The position numbers and the translations under genes are program-made. From Thermoleophilaceae bacterium (lineage in GTDB: Bacteria; Actinomycetota; Thermoleophilia; Solirubrobacterales; Thermoleophilaceae), in the NCBI GenBank assembly GCA_030447725.1, contig JAUJOQ010000004.1, positions 62,001 through 126,000 of the forward strand: 64,000 nucleotides of DNA. The letters run 5' to 3'. Each line of letters opens with the position of its first letter. Within the stretch, counting starts at the first letter, position 1. Shown one piece after another: positions 61,760 through 64,000 of the stretch. The notes beneath the pieces were generated by a model. That model saw nothing but the letters and a program-made list of their open reading frames with translations, ran no database searches and was not told where the DNA came from.

Positions 61760-64000
61760 GTGAGGCCGTCGGCGCGCGGCGTGCAGCCGCCTCCGCCCGT
61801 GCCCGTCACCGCCCGGCCGGGTCGCCCGTCCGCCGAAGCGCTCCGCGCGATCGTGCGCACCCACCCCCGCCACGTCGCCCTTGCGGCGGCGGCCACTGGC
61901 CTCGCTCTCGCCGAGGCGCCCACGGCCACCCGCCTGGCGACCGCGGGGGTGCTCGCTGCGGCGCTGTCGCTGCTCACGGCTCCGCGCGCTGCCGTGTTCG
62001 CAGCAGCAGCGCTGCTGGCGGGATCCGTGGCGGGGCACGCGCGCGTCGCCGCGATCGACGGCGCCGGCGAGGGGCTGGAGCCTGGCGACCGGGTGGAGGG
62101 CAGAGCCCACCTCCTGAGCGGCCCGCGGGCGGGTCTCTTCGGCTCGAGCGCGGAGGCTCGGATGACATCGGGCCACGCGCGCGACGCTAGGCTGCTCGTA
62201 CGCTTCCCGCGCGACGCCCGGCTTCCACCGGGCATGGGCGTCGGCGCGGAGGTCGAACTCGCGGGAAGCGTCCGCACCGCGAAGCCAGCTGCCGAGGGCG
62301 AGTTCGACCTGGCGGCATACCTGCGCCGCCTGGGCCTGGCGGGTGAGCTGGACGCCGAGCGGATGGAGGTCACCGGGGGTCGGCGGGGCGGGGTCGCCGG
62401 GGCGATCGACGCGCTGCGCACGCGTGCCGAGAGTGGTATCGCCGGCGGTCTCACAGCCGGCTCGGAGGCACTCGCTCTGGGGATGGTCTTGGGCCAGGAC
62501 GAGGCCATCGATCCGGCGGTGAGGGACGACTTTCGCGTCTCGGGCCTCGCGCACGTGCTCGCCGTGAGCGGTCAGAACGTAATGTTGCTGGCAGCGCTGG
62601 GATTCCCGATGCTGGCCGCTCTGGGCCTGCCTATGGGCGCCCGGATCGCAATCATCCTTGGGTTGATCGGCATATACGTCCCGCTGGCCGGCGCGGGGCC
62701 CTCGTTGCAGCGCGCCGCCGTGGCAGGAGCGGCGTCGCTGGTCGCCCTCGCCGCCTCGCGACCCTCTTCGCGGTGGTACGCACTGCTGCTCGCCGCGGTC
62801 GTCACCCTGGCTTTCAACCCCCGCGCCTGCGCGGATCCCGGCTGGCAGCTCTCCTTCGCCGCCGTGGTGGGGATCCTGATGCTGGCCCCACCGGTGCGCT
62901 CGTCGCTCTCCGGATTGCCGAATCTGCTTGCCGAGGGTGTCGCCGTCACCGTGGCCGCCACGCTGGCCACCGTGCCACTGCTCGCCCATCACTTCGAAGC
63001 CGTGTCGCTTGCCGCCCTGCCGGCCAACGTGGTCGCCCTTCCGCTGGTGGCGCCGATCATGTGGCTGGGCATGCTCCGCGCCGCTCTCGGCCAGCTGTCG
63101 GTGCTCGGCCGGCCGGCGGAGGCCGCCGCCGAGCTTGCCAACTCTGCGCTGGCCGTCCCCCTCGATTTCCTCACCCGTGCACTGTCATCGCTGGCAGCCT
63201 CGTTCGCCGGCCTGCCCGGCAGTCAGATCGAGCTCCCGCTGCCCTCGGGCGCAGGGGTGGCGGCGGCTTACGTGGCGCTGGGCGCGGCGTCGGCGGGCTT
63301 TTCGCGGCTCGCGGCTCGCACGGGCACCGCTCGCGCGCCGATGGCGGCGGCGTGGCGCCGCCTTCCGGCGGCTCGGCGTGCGGTGGTCGTCTTCGGAGTC
63401 GTCGCGGGATGCGCGCTGCTCTTCGCCCGGGCCACGGCGCCGCCCGTGCCGCCCGGCGTGCTCACCGTGTCGTTCCTCGACGTCGGCCAGGGCGACGCCA
63501 CGCTGATCCAGCACCCCGACGGCGGCGCGGTGCTCTTCGACGGCGGGCCGCCCGAGGGCCGGGTCGCCCGGCTCCTGCGCAGGGCGGGGGTGCGCCGTCT
63601 GTCCGCCGTTGTGATGACCCATGCCTCCCGAGATCATCAGGGAGGGCTGGCCGAGGTGATCGACCGCTACCCGGTCGACCTGCTCGTCGACGGCGGCGAC
63701 GGCACCCCCGACCGCGACTTCCGCGCCACCGTGCAGGCCGCCCGCGACCGCGGCATCCGGAGGGTGGAGGCGATCGCCCCGATGACCCTCCGGGCGGGTG
63801 GCATGGCCATCCGCATCATCGCCCCCGCGCCGCGCCCGCCCGGTCCTGCGCCGGAGGATCCAAACGCCCGCGCCGTGGTGGCGATCGTCAGCGCAGGGGG
63901 CTTCCAGCTGCTGCTCTCAGCCGATGCCGAGAGCCCGTCGCTGGCGCCGCTCACGCTGCCGAACGTGGATGCGATGAAGGTGCCCCACCACGGCAGCGCC
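61760..64000 (+). CDS. comEC: Competence protein ComEC/Rec2, 3' end outside the window
   Basis: An open frame of 747 codons from GTG 61760 to the window edge, without a stop. Parts in order: N-terminal hydrophobic and DUF4131-like region (about 30-200), the competence domain with many membrane helices (SGLAHVLAVSGQNVMLLAAL near 255, PLAGAGPSLQRAAVAGAASL near 310), and from about 565 a metallo-beta-lactamase-like domain (VSFLDVGQGDATLIQHPDGG, VVMTHASRDHQGGL, KVPHHGSA at the edge). It forms the channel for single-stranded DNA uptake. Together with comEA it indicates capacity for natural transformation. The metal motif reads HASRDH where HxHxDH is usual, so the second His is Ser. Confidence 0.9.
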   Translation, partial: MRPSARGVQPPPPVPVTARPGRPSAEALRAIVRTHPRHVALAAAATGLALAEAPTATRLATAGVLAAALSLLTAPRAAVFAAAALLAGSVAGHARVAAIDGAGEGLEPGDRVEGRAHLLSGPRAGLFGSSAEARMTSGHARDARLLVRFPRDARLPPGMGVGAEVELAGSVRTAKPAAEGEFDLAAYLRRLGLAGELDAERMEVTGGRRGGVAGAIDALRTRAESGIAGGLTAGSEALALGMVLGQDEAIDPAVRDDFRVSGLAHVLAVSGQNVMLLAALGFPMLAALGLPMGARIAIILGLIGIYVPLAGAGPSLQRAAVAGAASLVALAASRPSSRWYALLLAAVVTLAFNPRACADPGWQLSFAAVVGILMLAPPVRSSLSGLPNLLAEGVAVTVAATLATVPLLAHHFEAVSLAALPANVVALPLVAPIMWLGMLRAALGQLSVLGRPAEAAAELANSALAVPLDFLTRALSSLAASFAGLPGSQIELPLPSGAGVAAAYVALGAASAGFSRLAARTGTARAPMAAAWRRLPAARRAVVVFGVVAGCALLFARATAPPVPPGVLTVSFLDVGQGDATLIQHPDGGAVLFDGGPPEGRVARLLRRAGVRRLSAVVMTHASRDHQGGLAEVIDRYPVDLLVDGGDGTPDRDFRATVQAARDRGIRRVEAIAPMTLRAGGMAIRIIAPAPRPPGPAPEDPNARAVVAIVSAGGFQLLLSADAESPSLAPLTLPNVDAMKVPHHGSA

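Overview
The window is very GC-rich, has actinobacterial gene neighbourhoods, and uses many GTG, TTG and apparently some CTG starts. The combination of tig-clpP-clpX-valS-folC, ndk-maf, mreBCD-mrdA-rodA-RNase G-rplU-rpmA-obgE-proBA-nadD-rsfS and comEA-comEC suggests a rod-shaped actinobacterium of the Thermoleophilia/Solirubrobacterales type. This placement is inference from gene order and protein flavour, not a database match.

Layout. (1) 1-5859: a tightly coupled plus-strand sugar operon built around nucleotide-activated heptose: a GT4 glycosyltransferase fused to a phosphoheptose-isomerase (SIS) domain, an HldE-like kinase/nucleotidyltransferase, an SDR, a GT9 heptosyltransferase-like protein and a GT2. 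(2) 5.9-18.5 kb: an ABC-F ATPase, UDP-glucose pyrophosphorylase and galactokinase, a MarR/MFS efflux pair, DUF4126, a doubly broken VapBC pair, a cytochrome P450, an esterase, RNase D, a DoxX-like membrane protein, a frameshifted M14 carboxypeptidase and an unlisted 54-residue protein. (3) 18.5-29.8 kb: trigger factor, a 169-bp imperfect palindrome, ClpP, ClpX, ValS, FolC, two small or membrane proteins, Ndk, Maf and a GT39-like transferase. (4) 29.9-43.9 kb: the cell-shape operon mreBCD-mrdA-rodA, then RNase E/G, L21, L27, an inserted RHH/MazF toxin-antitoxin pair, ObgE, ProB, ProA, NadD, RsfS and tRNA-Ala(GGC). (5) 43.9-50 kb: a secreted nuclease/phosphatase-fold protein, a decayed glycoside hydrolase, a secreted 5'-nucleotidase and a flavin monooxygenase-alpha/beta hydrolase fusion. 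(6) 50-53.8 kb: a molybdate module (MerR-Mop regulator, ModA, ModB, ModC) and a coiled-coil DivIVA-like protein. (7) 54-58.5 kb: LeuS, a LOG-like protein, OsmC, and a Cys-rich MerR regulator divergent from a small Cys-containing partner. (8) 58.5-60.9 kb: a guanidino/amide locus in which an Orn/Lys/Arg decarboxylase and an M20 amidohydrolase have both lost their catalytic cores around an intact deiminase-fold gene. (9) 61.1-64 kb: comEA and the 5' 2.2 kb of comEC, running off the window.

Recurring themes. Many transcription units have a TANNNT -10 box only 6-11 nt before the start codon and no Shine-Dalgarno sequence, which points to widespread leaderless transcription and fixes several starts. 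Within operons, ATGA/GTGA overlaps are the rule. The window also carries an unusual number of broken genes (vapB, vapC, M14, glycoside hydrolase, decarboxylase, M20). Single-base lesions could be real decay or sequencing errors; the two core deletions are hard to explain as base-level errors.

I found no CRISPR array, intact insertion sequence, prophage or obvious wholly new defence system. The most unusual items are the GT4-SIS fusion and heptose operon, the flavin monooxygenase-hydrolase fusion, the core-deleted decarboxylase/M20 pair, the 169-bp palindrome and the leaderless promoter pattern.
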